This document shows positions 48,209 through 59,204 of a DNA stretch of 64,000 nucleotides, in pieces. The notes under the pieces were generated by a model. It had not been told where the DNA came from, made no database searches, and worked only from the letters and a program-made list of their open reading frames with translations. Each line of letters starts with the position of its first letter. Positions within the stretch are counted from its first letter, which is position 1. This stretch comes from Hippopus hippopus (taxonomy: Eukaryota; Mollusca; Bivalvia; Cardiida; Cardiidae): assembly GCA_946811185.2 (NCBI GenBank), contig OX328112.1:20131215-20195214 (forward strand), given 5' to 3'. The position numbers and the translations under genes were made by a program.

Positions 48209-51200
48209 CTGAAGTAATTGTGAAAAAGAAAACATGTAAAAGAAAATCTTGGGGAATGATCTAGACAAAAATTTTTATATTTATCCCAGCTCAATTTGTT
48301 AATATTGGGTTGTAACTCCGTTTTAACAGCTTAGGTCATGTCACGGCAGTCGGTGCACCTACACATCTGTTTCCTGGCTTTTTTCACATCAGTACTGACA
48401 CAACTTTCTTTCCAAGTCTCTATTTTTACTCACATGCAACAGAGGTGAGAGGTGAAAAATCTTTAGAGAAACAGTTTGCCTCAACCAGGTATTGAACTTG
48501 CAACCATCAGGTCACGAATCAGATATGCTATTCACTGACCAACCCGGCCAGGCTTCCAAGCTCAAACATTCATCTGCAATCCACAGCTCTTTATACACGT
48601 ACATGTATATGCTTTTTTTGCTGGATTATCATCAGACTGCAACCTTACATTTCTTTAAGTTAACTCTTTACCACACAATCCCAAGTTTTAACGATCCTTA
48701 GAAAGAAAGCTTTTGAAAACCTTATGGGAAACGGAGAAAATGCTGGTCACCAGCATTTTCTCCTTTTTCCACAATGTTTTCTACCCTTTCAATAACAAAC
48801 TCCAACTTTTGAGAAAGATTTTCTCTCTCGTCATCAAATGCTTTTAAATTGGACAAGTCTAAAATTTTGTCATTTGGTAAAGATTTAACTCAGAAGAAAA
48901 ACGATCACCATTTGCTTGATTCTAAATGTACACTCCATTAAACAGTATTGTGGTCATATCACGGCTAAAGTTCAACTATCTGTGTCTTTCCTGGCTTTCT
49001 CCGTTACTTGGCTAAAGCTCTACAATGCCTTGCTCAAGGGTTTTCTTACTAATCAAAATCCCAACAAGGTTCAAACCATGATTCAATATCAAAAGCTATA
49101 GCCATTGCATCATGAAGTGACACTCGCTAGCATTTGTATACATGCATAATTGCTCTGTAGTCTGCTCAAAGATTTAACTCTTTACCACAGGACCCCAAGT
49201 TTTAACAACTATAAAAAGAAGGCTTTTGAAAACATTGTGGGAAAAGGAGAAAATGCTGGCATTTTTTCCTTTTGCTACCATGTTTTCTACCCCTTCAAAA
49301 ACAGAAATCATCACAATCACAAGTATTAACAACCATGAAAAAGAAGGCTTTTGAAAATATAGTGGGAAAAGGAGAAAATGCTGGTAACCAGCATTTTCTC
49401 CTTTTCCCACTATGTTTTCTACCCCATCAAAGACTGAAATCATCATTTTAGCTACATTTAATTTGTCATCTGCAAATGCTTTCAACTTGGTCCAGTCTAC
49501 AATTTTGTGATTTAATAAAGAGTTTAATAAAGTATGTTATTAAAGAAAATAGCAACATGAATAAACGTATTTATTGATTTCTTTTAACCCACTACCACAT
49601 AATCCACATGTTTACAAACCATAGGTAGAAGGATTCTGAAAACATTGTAGGAAAATGAGAAAATGCTAGTAACCAGCATTTTCTCCTTATCCAACAATGC
49701 TTTCTATTCTTTCCAGTACACATTTCATCAACTGGGCAACATCTGAAAAGTCATCGGCAAATCCTTCAATTTGGACATGGTTAAATTTTTATCCCCTGGC
49801 AAAGAGTTAAACCCTTACAATTCAATGCCGAGCTCAGTAGCGCTGTCTGTACCCTACAGGACTTAAGACTAGGAAGTTGCTGGTTCAGATCCACAGCTCG
49901 GTAATTTCTTTTCAAGGAGTGATAATAGTCATTAAGAAAGGATTTGTTCCTCTCTGAACTGATCATTATTTCCACAATGGTTATGTGGGAAAGCAGCCAG
50001 AGGCTCAGGAAGAATACTGTGCGAAGTACTGGTAAAAGGAAACTTCAAAAAAAACATGGATAGGTGCGCTGGATGTTTACCATGACAAAGATATATCTAA
50101 TGAAGGTTACTGGCATTTAACAAGGTATATATAGGTAAGTACGACTGATATCATAACAAGACTGAATGTAACCTGCAGTCTGATCTTTATCTTCACTCTG
50201 TAAAATACATCTCTGATACCCTGCATCAGGATAAAGGTTATTTGTAAACAATAAAAAAGTAATAAATAAAGGATATTTTTTCTGTTGAAAGATCGAAATC
50301 TATTTCATCAAGTGAACATCATCAATAATATTATCACTAGTGCCATGAAATGTATTTCATCAAGTGAACATCATCAGCACTATTTTCTCGAGGGCTGCAG
50401 CCAAGAATGAAAACAGTACCGATGATGTTCACTTGATGAAATAAATTTCAACTTTCAACAAAAAAAAAACAACAAATATTCTATTTATTTCATGCTTCTA
50501 ACCGCTTTTTGTTGGGACTTTTGTCAAAACCCAGTACAGTTGTTTTCGATAATTTCCTGTTGTGTACCCCCTCCACATAAGAACTTATAACAATGTTACG
50601 TAAAGTGTGAGAAATGAAGGGTAAATGAGCACAAATTATGTCATATTTCCCTCTGGTTGAATGGCACATGTTGTTTACCTACGTAACTAGTGCGTGGGAA
50701 CTACTCTTTCCGACTTCAATTGAAGAGTTAGAAAATGTGAAATCATTATTTTTCATTGGTCATAACCATGAAATATCAAACCGTAATCCAACATTATTTA
50801 TCGATAAGCTACCAAAAAGTATGAAATAAGTGAATAATCATTACCTCATATGACTTGTTAACATTGGCCCCATGAAGAAGCAGTATCTGAGCACTTTCAC
50901 TGTTACTGTTTATAAGGGATTGTATGAGAGGTGTTCTATCACTCTAAGAATAAATGGATACTGCTTTCAATAATGAATTGCCTTATGGCATTTTGCATCA
51001 AAGTTTTCAAACAGTAACTGATCCATGCTCTATGAAAAGGGGGCTTATTGCAACTGCAAAAAGTATTGGCCCAGGTCAGCCTGTGCAGTCTGCGGAGGCT
51101 GACCTGGGCTAAAACCTTTTTGCTAAGGGTAAATTTTCTACATGTCAAAGGAGGTCCATTCTACCTCACGACTTGATAGGTTGTTATACAAAATGGATTT

Positions 51201-54200
51201 TATGGATCAATAATCATATAATGACTTGCTTGGTTTAATGCATTACATAGATACATTAAGCCCCCTTTTCACAGAGCATGGGTCAGTTTCATTATGTCAT
51301 AATATGAATTCTAGAAATGAAAAAATGACTCAATATCAACTGACAAAATCTTAGACTCATCTATGCTGAAAGCATTTGCAGACAACAAATGAGGCTCAAT
51401 TGATAGGATTTGTCTTTGACAGGATAGAAAACTTTGTGGGAAAAGGAGAAAATGCTGGTTACCAGCATTTTCTCCTTTTCCCTCAATGTTTTCAAAAACA
51501 GTCTTCTTCTAGGTTGTTCAAACCTGGGACTGTTTGGTAAATGGTTAGAGGGGCATATTTCAGACTTTTGGCATCCAATTAAAGTCTCTTGTAAAATAGA
51601 AATAAATAATTCTGGATATATTTCAGAGCAAGCCTAAGGAAACTGGAGGTTTAAATTCTTTAAAAATTAAAATTAAAGAAATCAACCTATGTGCCATTGC
51701 TTTTTTGTATGGTGTTTAAAGCCATATTCAACATTATTTCAGTTACATTTCGGTAGCCAGTACAACTATCCATTATTTTCTAAGAGTTTCTTTCACCAGT
51801 GCTTTGCACAACAATCCTCCAAGCCACTGGCTGCTTTCCCACATAACAATCATTGAAACAATAACCCTCAGGAAGAGAGGAATAAATCCTGTTGCCATCA
51901 TCAATCCTCGGAAAGAAATCAGCCAAGCTCGAGATTCCATCCAGCAACCCCATGGTCTCAAGTCCTGCTCTAACATGTTGTAAAATGTACCTTTGCAGTT
52001 GGTTTATCTATGTATGACCCCCTTCTGATTAGTTCTTTAAGAATATTGACATAATTAAGTTTGGCAGCCCAGTGTATTGCCATCCAGCCATCCTGAAATG
52101 AAAAATATTTGTCAAATCTCTTTTCAAAACAAGCTAGATCTTTTATAGATAAGATCTAAATCAAACAATTGAAAAACGTGCTGAAAATTGCATTTTTATT
52201 TCATCATTAAGCTAAACATACAGTCGTAATCCTATTAAAGGTATATATGATGTATCTATAATGATTATATAGTCATTTAAGGTTTGTTCAAATATCGAAG
52301 GCTAATTCTGATTAGAAGCTAAAACTTTTAACAAAATTATGAATGAACACAATAGAAATTGACACTCTGTCAATTCTACATGTATCAAGGTAGAACTATC
52401 TCACTACTTAGCAAGAACTATTTATCACATAACTTTCCTTGCTTTCAATGTAATACAGCCATTACAAATTTTCTTGTCTCACACATGCCTGAGATAAGAA
52501 AATAGTGCCATATTTGGTCAAAACTCTGTCATTAAAAACCTCATTTCTAAAACGTTGCTGACCTAGATTCCTGTGTGAATTTAACAGTCAAAATTGGTTC
52601 ATGGTAAGGTTGCGAATCTAAAGACATTCAGATTCCAAACAAAGTCACTATATATTCAAGTTTCTTTGAAACTATTTTTGGTTCTTAGTAGTAGGTCTGT
52701 CAAAGAAGCGACTAGGCTTTGTATAAATCTCGTTACCATTATACATGTATGCCTATGTTTTAACACATCATGGAGTATAACTCTTGTTAAACAGTTATGT
52801 GGAAAAAAAAAATCTGACTTTCGATGGCTTTTGAGGTAAAAAATTATTAACCTTGTCCGTAAAAAAAATGTAATTAAGCTTGCCAAAGGCTCGCTAAATA
52901 ACACCTTTTATATACTCATTTAATAAAATTTTATTTGGCACTAACTCATGCCAGATCTTATATATCTCTTACAGTACAAGAAATTGTCACTGTCTCCTTT
53001 TAAGCCTATCCTTTGCCCTTTGATGGAAGACAAATGACCAGGTAGTAACCAGTACTTTCTCCTTTTTCTACTATGTTTTCTAAACTTTGAAAGACAAATC
53101 CAAGCATTTAAGCCAAATGTAATTCACTGTCTGCAAATTCTTTGAATTTGGAAGAATCTTTGATATTGAAATCTGATAAAGAGTTAAAAAAAAGGACTGT
53201 TTAATCCTATACCACACAATCCATAGTTTTATTGACCTTAAGAAAGAAGGGTTTTGAAAACATTGTAGGAAAAGGTGAAAATGCTGGTAACCAGCATTTT
53301 CTCCTTTTTCCACAATTTTTTCTACCCTATCAAAGGAAAAATTCATCATTTAATCACACTTATTTTGTTGTCTTCAAATGTTTTCAACTTGGTCAAATCA
53401 AAATTTTTTTCTTTTGGTAAACAGTTAATAAAAGGTGTTTAGATCAAGAAAGGCATAAAGTCTTATTGGTCTAAGGCATTAACCTCCGCATCATTTTCCA
53501 ACAAAAGTTTGACAACTTCATCTCTACCTCTCCTTTACCTTGCCGTGCAAAGTTTTGTCTTTTGGTAAAGAATTAACAAAAGGTGTTTTGATTAACTCTT
53601 TACCAAATGACAAAATTTTAGACTGGTCCATATTGAAAGCATTTGCAGACGAAATAATATACATGTGGCTGAAAAATTAAAATTTATTTTGGGAAGGGTA
53701 GAAACATTGTGGTAAAAGGAGAAAATGCTGGTTACCAGCATTTTCTCCTTTTCCCACAATGTTTTCAAATGGCTTCTTTCACAGGGTCGTTAAAACTCGG
53801 GATTGTGTGGTAAATGGTGAAGTAAATACTTGTTACCTGGTCTAAAGCATTGACATCAGCACCATTCTCCAACAACAGTTTCACAACTTCATCTCTACCT
53901 CTCCATAATGCTACATGTAGAGGGGTCTGACCAGCCTTCAGGTAATGGACAGAAAATGTTTTAACCTTTCCAGACGACAAAATTTTAGACTTGTCTACAT
54001 GCAAAGCAGCTGCAGATGACATATTAAATTGTGGGCAATGGACAAAATGCTGGTTACCAGTATTTTACCCCTTTCCCACAATTTTTGAAAATTCTTCTAT
54101 GTCAGGGGTCAATATCACTTGGATTGTTTGGTAAAAGGTTAAGTTTGTCTGTTTCAGTAATCCAAATGTTTACAATGAAACCAGAGTTTAACTCAATCTA

Positions 54201-57200
54201 TACAGGAAGTATTTTACTTAGCATATTGATTAATCAACATGAGTCATAATAGATACAAGTGAAAAGATTGTGGCAAAAGGTGTCTGCCGGTAAGAGCTTA
54301 TTTCTCCTTCCACTGTAACATTTCAAAAAGTGATCTGCTGCAGGACAAACAATAACTACAAAAGGTGACAAGTTGAATGCGAAAAGACAATGAGAAATAA
54401 TGAAGAGTAGATCAAAAGGGGAAACAATGATTGAATGTATGGTGTTTAATGCTGTTTTCAACATTATTTCAGTTATATTGCCATGGCCAGTGCACACATC
54501 CACGGTTTCCTGGAGTTTCTTTTACCAGTATTCAGCACAATATTCTTTCAAAGCCACAAGCTGCTTTCCCACAAAACCAATTTCGAAACAATAGGGGAAA
54601 GAAAAAGTAGCAAAATATGGAGCAAGATGTATGACAAGAAAGAATAAAAAGAGTGATGAAAAAAACAGGCAAGAGCTTGAAAGTCATATACAAAAAATAA
54701 AGGTATGTATCGAGTAAAAAGATTTGTATCATTTCACCAATGCCATTTTCTTATCTCTAGAAGACATAGCTTTGATTAAATCATTGGACAAAGTTTCATC
54801 TAGCGCTTTTCAACAAACTGTCATGTAAAGGAAGAATATATAAAATACTGTACCAAAGCTAGACTGGATGAATTCTCCGCCTGACTTTGGACTCGTCCAT
54901 TCACACTTGCTCCGTTTTTCAACAACATTTTAACTATGGCAAGATTACCTGACCTGGCAGCAATATGTAAAGGAGTTCTCCCACTCTGTAAATATAAAAT
55001 ATGATAAAACTGAATAAATTCAATCCTTGTAGCTATTTTCAGGTGGTCAGTGCAACAAGTATGCATGGTATTAGTTGTTAGTGCACCCAATATCTCCTTT
55101 GATGTTGACAGGTCATTGATTGGTTGATTGATTGACTGATTGATTGATTGATTGATTGATTGATTCATTCATTCATTCATTTTTCAGTGAAACAACCCAT
55201 TCATTCCTGGTATTTTTTTAATTGTTTAACTCTTTTCTATACAATCTGTGTTTTAATACCTCTGAGGAAGATGACTTTTGAAAACATTGAGTGTGAAGAA
55301 TAAAATGCTGGTAACCAGCATTTTTCCTTTTCCCATAATGATTTACTAACTGTTCAGGGATAATTTCAATCATACGGGCCACATTTAATCTGCAGTCTGC
55401 AAATGCTTTCAATTTGATTAAGTCTAAAATTTTATCATCTGGTAAAGACTTAACAGTCAACAAAATGTTAGATAAGTCTATTTAGTCTATTATGCTGTTT
55501 ACCAGCATTTTTTCCCATTTCCCACAACCACTTCCTCAGGATTTTATAAACATGGGATGGTCCTGTAAAAGGTCAATAAGAAATGTGTCCAAGTCATGTA
55601 TTTCATCATGCTGACAATCTTTTATTTTCTTGTATCAGATCACTTTTGAAAACATTGTGGAAAAAAAACTATGCAAGTAATGCTCTGACAAAAGTGGGCT
55701 TAATGCATCTGCAAAATGTACTGACCAACGTCAGCCTCCGCAGACTGACACAGGCAAAAACTTTTTGCTGTCTTTAAATTTTCTGCATGTCAAAGGACCA
55801 TTATACCTTCAGATTCAGCTAGTTATTAGACAAAAGTGTGTTTTATGGTTTTATAATTATGCTTGGTACGATCCATCAGGAGATGCTTTAACCCTTTACC
55901 ACACAATCCTGAGTTTTAACAACCTTGAGAAAGAAAGCTTTAGAAAACATTGTGGGAAAGAAGAAAATGCTGGTAACCAGCAATTTCTTCTTTTCCCACA
56001 ATGTTTTCTTATCTTCTACAGACAAATCCCATCACTTGTCTCACATTTATTATGTCCTTTGAAAATGCTTCCAATTTGGATCTGTCTATAATTTTGTTGT
56101 GTAGTAAAGAGTTAAACCCCTTTTGGTAAGTGCATGGCTCAAGTGTTTATGCATATACTAGGTTTCAGTGACATAAACCACATGACTTCTCATAGAATGA
56201 AATTATAAAATAGAACAAAACAGAAACTTTACTTATGATTTTGACTTGAACTTGGCTGTCTCGAAAAGTTAATCTCTCAAAAAGTCTGATGGTGTAGATC
56301 AAAGATCCGATTGCATGTTAAGTGCAATATGATCTTGATCTACTGTAACACAAGGCATCACTGCACTTTATGTTGCTCTTCCAATGTTGGGGCTTAACTA
56401 TGAATTCTTTACCACATAATAAGATTTCAGACTTGTCCAAACTGAAAGCATTTGCAGAAAACAAAATAAATGAGACACAAAAAATTGAAATTTGTTATGG
56501 GAAGGGTACAAAACATTGTGGGTAACAAAGAAAATGCTGGTTACCAGCATTTTCTCCTTTTCCGTCAAAGTTTTCAAAAGCTAAATCTTTCTCAGCTTTG
56601 TTCAAAGTCTAGATTGTTTGGCAATCTCTCGGAGAGTAACCATTTTCTTGGTCATTCACACATTAGGATATATAGAGATCCACAAGTTACTTGTAAGTTT
56701 GTAACAAAGATATTTCTAACTGCAAAATAATTAGCATTTATAATGTACCAAACAAACAAACCTTATTCCATGAATCAACATTTGCATTTGCCTTCAGCAG
56801 AATTTCAACAAATTGTTCACTTCCCATTTGCGTGGCTTCATGCAATAATGTGCTCTGAAACTTGGATTTAAAGAAAAAAAGAATAGTTTGAAAACAAGAA
56901 TGGCCCTGAAATCACTCCACTGCCTTATAGATAAATAAGGCATCCATGTAATTGCTATAGACATGTGCATTAACTCTTTACCAAACAACAAAATTTAGAC
57001 TTGTCCAAATTGAAAGCATTTGCAGATAGCAAATCACTTGTAGTTCAAATGGCAGAATTTGTCCTTGAAAGAGTAGAAAACATTGTGGGAAAAGGAGAAA
57101 ATGCTGGTTACAGCACTTTCTCTGTTTCCCACAAGGTATTCGAAAGGCTTCCTTCCTAGGATTGTTAAAACCCAGGATTGTTTGGTAAAGGGTTAAACCA

Positions 57201-59204
57201 TAAGAAGCCTGTGTTGCAAGAGAAAAAAAATCCTAACCTTTTTCTAACATGCAAAGATGATATCAATGAATATGTAGTCTAATCAAAGACCATTCATACC
57301 TGTTATTGAAAAACATTTCCAAAAATTTTGTAATAGAAAAAAAAATTTCTATTCATATTGGTATGAACAGTGAAGTTTAGGAACTAGAAATAGAATGGTA
57401 TAGACCTTGATTCATGTTCTCAAAAAAGGAATTTAAATTCACATGTTACAGATTCTGGTAAGTGCAAAGTTAAACAAAAAATTCACTTGTCAGCAATTTA
57501 TCCGGCCAACATGTTAATCTTTTATTTAACAGATATATGACCACCTCTGGCTTTTTTAACCACAAACCTACACCCACTTACTGGAAAGTCATGGCTAAAT
57601 CAAGTCACTACAGCTGCTGGCTCCCAGACTGTACTCTCTATATAAGGTTTTGTCTGTTATCATTTAATCATAATAGGGTGGACCGGTAGTGCAGTGGTAA
57701 AGCGCTGGACTATCAATCCCGAGGCCTGAGGTTCGATACCCAGGACCTACTCCCGATTTGGGGTCTAGCTCCGATGTTATTTTTGTGATTGTTTCTCCGC
57801 TAGACTCCCGCAGCAGCCTTCTTTAAAAGTATTTGGAATGAATACGATTTTACCGGCATCTTTTCAAACGGCTCTATGCGACAAAATTTCCAATGACAGC
57901 TAATAAAATGGGCATGGATTGTTAGATAAATGATTAATCTTTATTATCACACAAGCTGTGCTACAAAATACCAATTAAATCAATGGAAATTTACCTTTTT
58001 TCCCAACGTAAATAAATCCTGTGAAATTTGTAAACAACTTACATGGTGAATTCCGTTAAACAGACATGCGCACTCAACGAAATTTGAATTTTGTACAGTC
58101 TGGTTCTCTAACCCTAACAACCATTTTCGTATAAGGTGCCTTTGTCAACAGTGGAATTCCCAAATGAACCGTCCTGTAGCGTGTCAGAGATACTGCGATT
58201 TCTGCCGAGACATGCGCATTGATGATATCACCATGTTTTGATTTCTGGTGAAGTAGGTCAACGGTTATTTACGTTGAAAAGTACAGATTTGCACGAAGGT
58301 AAGATTTAGATATTAACTAACATCAGTTTTTTTGTAAAGATTAATCATTTATCTAACAATCTATGCCCATTTTATTAGCTGTCATTGGAAATTTTGTCGC
58401 ATAGAGCCGTTTGAAAAGATGCCGGTAAAATCGTATTCATTCCAGATACTTTTAAAGAAGGCTGCTGCGGGAGTCTAGCGGAGAAACAATCACAAAAATA
58501 ACGTCAGAGCTAGACCCCGAATCGGGAGTACCCGGGATCTAACCAGGACCTCTCTGAGACACCTTATGTTTCCCACCCAACTAGAGGTGAACTGGTTTGG
58601 AACCCAGAGGTAGCCTCGCGTGTATCGGTGCTTTACACCGGGCACGTTAAAGAACCAAGGAGATCTATTCGAAGAAGAGCTAGGGGCTTGTACCCGGATT
58701 TCCTTGTATCCGATTCTTTCTCTCTAATGGTCCATACCAAATATGCCTAGAGCATGGAGGGACCTTAATCCTACAAAGTCATCATCATCATTTAATCACA
58801 ATAACTAGGCTGGCCTCTGTTCAAACTTATTTTTATTGGTCAATTATCTGCATGTCAAAGGACATTAACTCATGATACAGGTTGTTTGTTTGACAAAATT
58901 GATTTTATGGACACATTATCATGTGATGACTTGCTTTATATAAAGCAAAATGGTGATCAATTAAGCCTCCTTTTGCAAGAGCATGGCTTATTTAAAATAT
59001 AAAGTTGGAGGAAAATGACCGAATACTAGCTGTATCCGGAAAATATAACAGTACCCAATATATCGCATTTACATCAACCCCTCCTTTCAATAAGCGCTTG
59101 AAAGACACTATATCGTTCTTAGAAAGTGCAGTTTTCATTTTATTTTCAAGATCTCTTTCCGAGATATTACTGGCATCTTTATTTTTGTCTCTCCACATGC
59201 TCAT
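47858..59204 (-). CDS. Ankyrin repeat and SOCS box protein (ASB family), 7 exons
   Basis: Likely substrate receptor of an elongin B/C-cullin 5 ubiquitin ligase. Exons, 5' to 3' on the minus strand: 59204-59055, 56854-56762, 54985-54893 (or to 54854), 53935-53837, 52092-51991, 50943-50845, 48208-47858. Every junction is phase 0. About 328 residues (341 with the longer third exon). The middle exons each encode roughly one ankyrin repeat (GRTPLHIAA, GQTPLHVAL, GWMAIHWAA, DRTPLIQSL). The last exon ends in a SOCS box: BC box SLSHLCRIQIRDHL and Cul5 box LPLP. This combination defines the ASB family; I cannot assign the subtype. Tail-to-tail with NOX5 and head-to-head with DNAJC7. Confidence 0.92.
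48308..48550 (-). mobile_element. SINE-like element (family S2)
   Basis: gtaactccgttttaacagct, gtcggtgcacctacacatct, accaggtattgaacttgcaa, cagatatgctattcactgac. A shorter piece is seen near 48945-49010. Confidence 0.72.
48660..48888. mobile_element. TTAA hairpin MITE (family A)
   Basis: ttaactctttaccacacaat, core at 48710-48785, right end ggtaaagatttaa. Confidence 0.9.
49174..49527. mobile_element. TTAA hairpin MITE (family A), partly duplicated
   Basis: One pair of outer ends but two successive cores (49215-49285, the first damaged; 49350-49420, intact), consistent with an internal duplication or recombination of two copies. Confidence 0.85.
49584..49810. mobile_element. TTAA hairpin MITE (family A)
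   Basis: ttaacccactaccacataat ... core at 49635-49700 ... ggcaaagagttaa. Next to the SINE at 49830. Confidence 0.88.
49830..50125 (+). mobile_element. SINE (family S)
   Basis: gccgagctcagtagcgctgt ... gcagccagaggctcaggaag ... atggataggtgcgctgg. In ASB intron 6. Confidence 0.85.
50270..50832. mobile_element. Copy of the 11851-12812 foldback, left arm shortened
   Basis: Shares tcatcaagtgaacatcatca, gatgatgttcacttgatg, tttcattggtcataaccatg and gataagctaccaaaaagtat with the element at 11851. Ends next to ASB exon 6. Confidence 0.8.
50845..50943 (-). CDS. ASB exon 6: ankyrin repeat
   Basis: Acceptor tttattcttag; encodes SDRTPLIQSLINSNSESAQI then LLLHGANVNKSYE. 33 codons, donor GAG|gtaatg. It lies directly beside a foldback repeat (50270-50832). 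Confidence 0.9.
51022..51295. mobile_element. Hairpin MITE (family B)
   Basis: tccatgctctatgaaaagg ... ggtcagcctgtgcagtctgc hairpin ... cccccttttcacagagcatg. In the ASB gene between exons 5 and 6. Confidence 0.88.
51325..51547. mobile_element. TTAA hairpin MITE (family A), inverted
   Basis: caactgacaaaatcttagac ... core at 51425-51495 ... gactgtttggtaaatgg. Confidence 0.85.
51705..51975 (-). mobile_element. SINE (family S) beside ASB exon 5
   Basis: gtatggtgtttaaagccata ... cccatggtctcaagtcctg; head truncated, so only its inner part reaches toward the exon 5 donor. Confidence 0.85.
51991..52092 (-). CDS. ASB exon 5: ankyrin repeat
   Basis: Acceptor tttcatttcag; encodes DGWMAIHWAAKLNYVNILKE then LIRRGSYIDKPTAK. 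34 codons, donor AAAG|gtacat, phase 0. Only a short stretch separates its donor from the SINE at 51705-51975. Confidence 0.92.
52440..52980. repeat. Dispersed repeat copy
   Basis: Colinear with 42480-43060: ttctaaaacgttgctgacct, caagtttctttgaaactatt, gatggcttttgaggtaaaaa. Confidence 0.82.
53041..53188. mobile_element. TTAA hairpin MITE (family A), right half
   Basis: gtaaccagtactttctcctt through gataaagagttaa; followed after about 13 bp by a complete copy. Confidence 0.8.
53201..53428. mobile_element. TTAA hairpin MITE (family A)
   Basis: ttaatcctataccacacaat ... core at 53250-53320 ... ggtaaacagttaa. Its tail is repeated at 53558-53577 as part of the ASB exon 4 duplication. Confidence 0.88.
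53465..53543 (-). pseudogene. Decayed tandem copy of ASB exon 4
   Basis: The minus strand recalls RGRDEVVKLLLENGADVNALDQ with substitutions, but the TPLH part is missing and the donor CAG|gtaac has become CAATAAG. The flanking MITE tail and the motif aaaaggtgttt are also repeated (around 53430 and 53575), so this is a tandem duplication of about 146 bp rather than a separate gene. Confidence 0.85.
53592..53821. mobile_element. TTAA hairpin MITE (family A), inverted, beside ASB exon 4
   Basis: ttaactctttaccaaatgac ... core at 53700-53765 ... gtgtggtaaatgg. Lies in the second copy of the duplicated segment and ends about 15 bp from the ASB exon 4 donor. Confidence 0.88.
53837..53935 (-). CDS. 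ASB exon 4: ankyrin repeat
   Basis: Encodes AGQTPLHVALWRGRDEVVKL then LLENGADVNALDQ, a near-consensus 33-residue ankyrin unit. Acceptor ttacctgaag, donor CAG|gtaaca, phase 0. Squeezed between two TTAA MITE copies (53592-53821 and 53961-54142); a decayed duplicate lies at 53465-53543. Confidence 0.93.
53961..54142. mobile_element. TTAA hairpin MITE (family A), inverted, shortened
   Basis: ttaacctttccagacgac ... shortened core (gctggttaccag) ... ggtaaaaggttaa, about 25 bp from the acceptor of ASB exon 4. Confidence 0.85.
54430..54597 (-). mobile_element. SINE (family S), tail half
   Basis: attgaatgtatggtgtttaa ... agccacaagctgctttccca; head missing. Confidence 0.82.
54854..54985 (-). CDS. ASB exon 3: ankyrin repeat, 3' end ambiguous
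   Basis: Encodes SGRTPLHIAARSGNLAIVKM then LLKNGASVNGR after acceptor tatttacag. Two phase-0 donors are possible: CGA|gtccaa (exon ends at 54893, normal repeat length) and TTG|gtacag (54854, adds a 13-residue polar insert). The first fits ankyrin spacing better, the second is the better donor. Confidence 0.85.
55118..55181. repeat. (GATT)n microsatellite
   Basis: gattgattgatt run passing into (CATT)n; resembles the tail of family S SINEs. Confidence 0.92.
55226..55453. mobile_element. TTAA hairpin MITE (family A)
   Basis: ttaactcttttctatacaat, core at 55280-55345, ggtaaagacttaa; the right TTAA is shared with a deleted copy at 55453-55578. Confidence 0.85.
55453..55578. mobile_element. TTAA hairpin MITE (family A), deleted copy
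   Basis: aacaaaatgttagataagtc, gctgtttaccagca, cccacaa and a cctgtaaaagg tail remain. Confidence 0.7.
55681..56148. mobile_element. Hairpin MITE (family B) interrupted by family A
   Basis: gctctgacaaaagtgggctt, gtcagcctccgcagactgac, gatccatcaggagatgct, insert at 55888-56115, then accccttttggtaagtgcat and ggctca. Confidence 0.85.
55888..56115. mobile_element. TTAA hairpin MITE (family A) nested in family B
   Basis: ttaaccctttaccacacaat ... core ... gtaaagagttaa, inserted at the TTAA of the surrounding family B element (55681-56148), exactly as at 4651. Confidence 0.92.
56400..56640. mobile_element. TTAA hairpin MITE (family A), inverted, diverged
   Basis: attctttaccacataataag, ctgaaagcatttgcagaaaa, core at 56510-56580, tail gattgtttggcaat. 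Confidence 0.8.
56762..56854 (-). CDS. ASB exon 2: ankyrin repeat
   Basis: Acceptor aagtttcag; encodes STLLHEATQMGSEQFVEILL then KANANVDSWNK: a full ankyrin unit with TLLHEA in place of TPLHxA. Donor AAG|gtttgt, phase 0. Confidence 0.88.
56970..57196. mobile_element. TTAA hairpin MITE (family A), inverted
   Basis: ttaactctttaccaaacaac ... core ... ggtaaagggttaa. In ASB intron 1. Confidence 0.9.
57673..58795. mobile_element. Second tRNA-type SINE with a foldback structure
   Basis: A tRNA-like head (gtagtgcagtggtaaagcgc, then ctgaggttcgatacccagg) opens at 57673. About 57735-57960 recurs inverted at 58320-58545 (gtttctccgctagactcccg and its complement). After it comes a SINE-type tail with caccgggcacgttaaagaac and tccataccaaatatgcctag, ending (atc)n. 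Probably two SINE copies joined head to head, or a SINE entered by a foldback element. Confidence 0.7.
58815..58990. mobile_element. Hairpin MITE (family B), half
   Basis: From ttattggtcaattatctgca to cctccttttgcaagagcatg; left half absent. Further partial copies near 870-1020, 9777-9870, 41502-41570 and 44480-44600. Confidence 0.78.
59055..59204 (-). CDS. ASB exon 1: start and first ankyrin half
   Basis: ATG at 59204; an in-frame TAG 15 bp upstream (59217-59219) supports it as the first coding exon. Encodes MSMWRDKNKDASNISERDLE, then a helix pair ending FKRLLKGGVDVNAIYW, the second half of an ankyrin unit. Donor TGG|gtactg. Confidence 0.85.
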
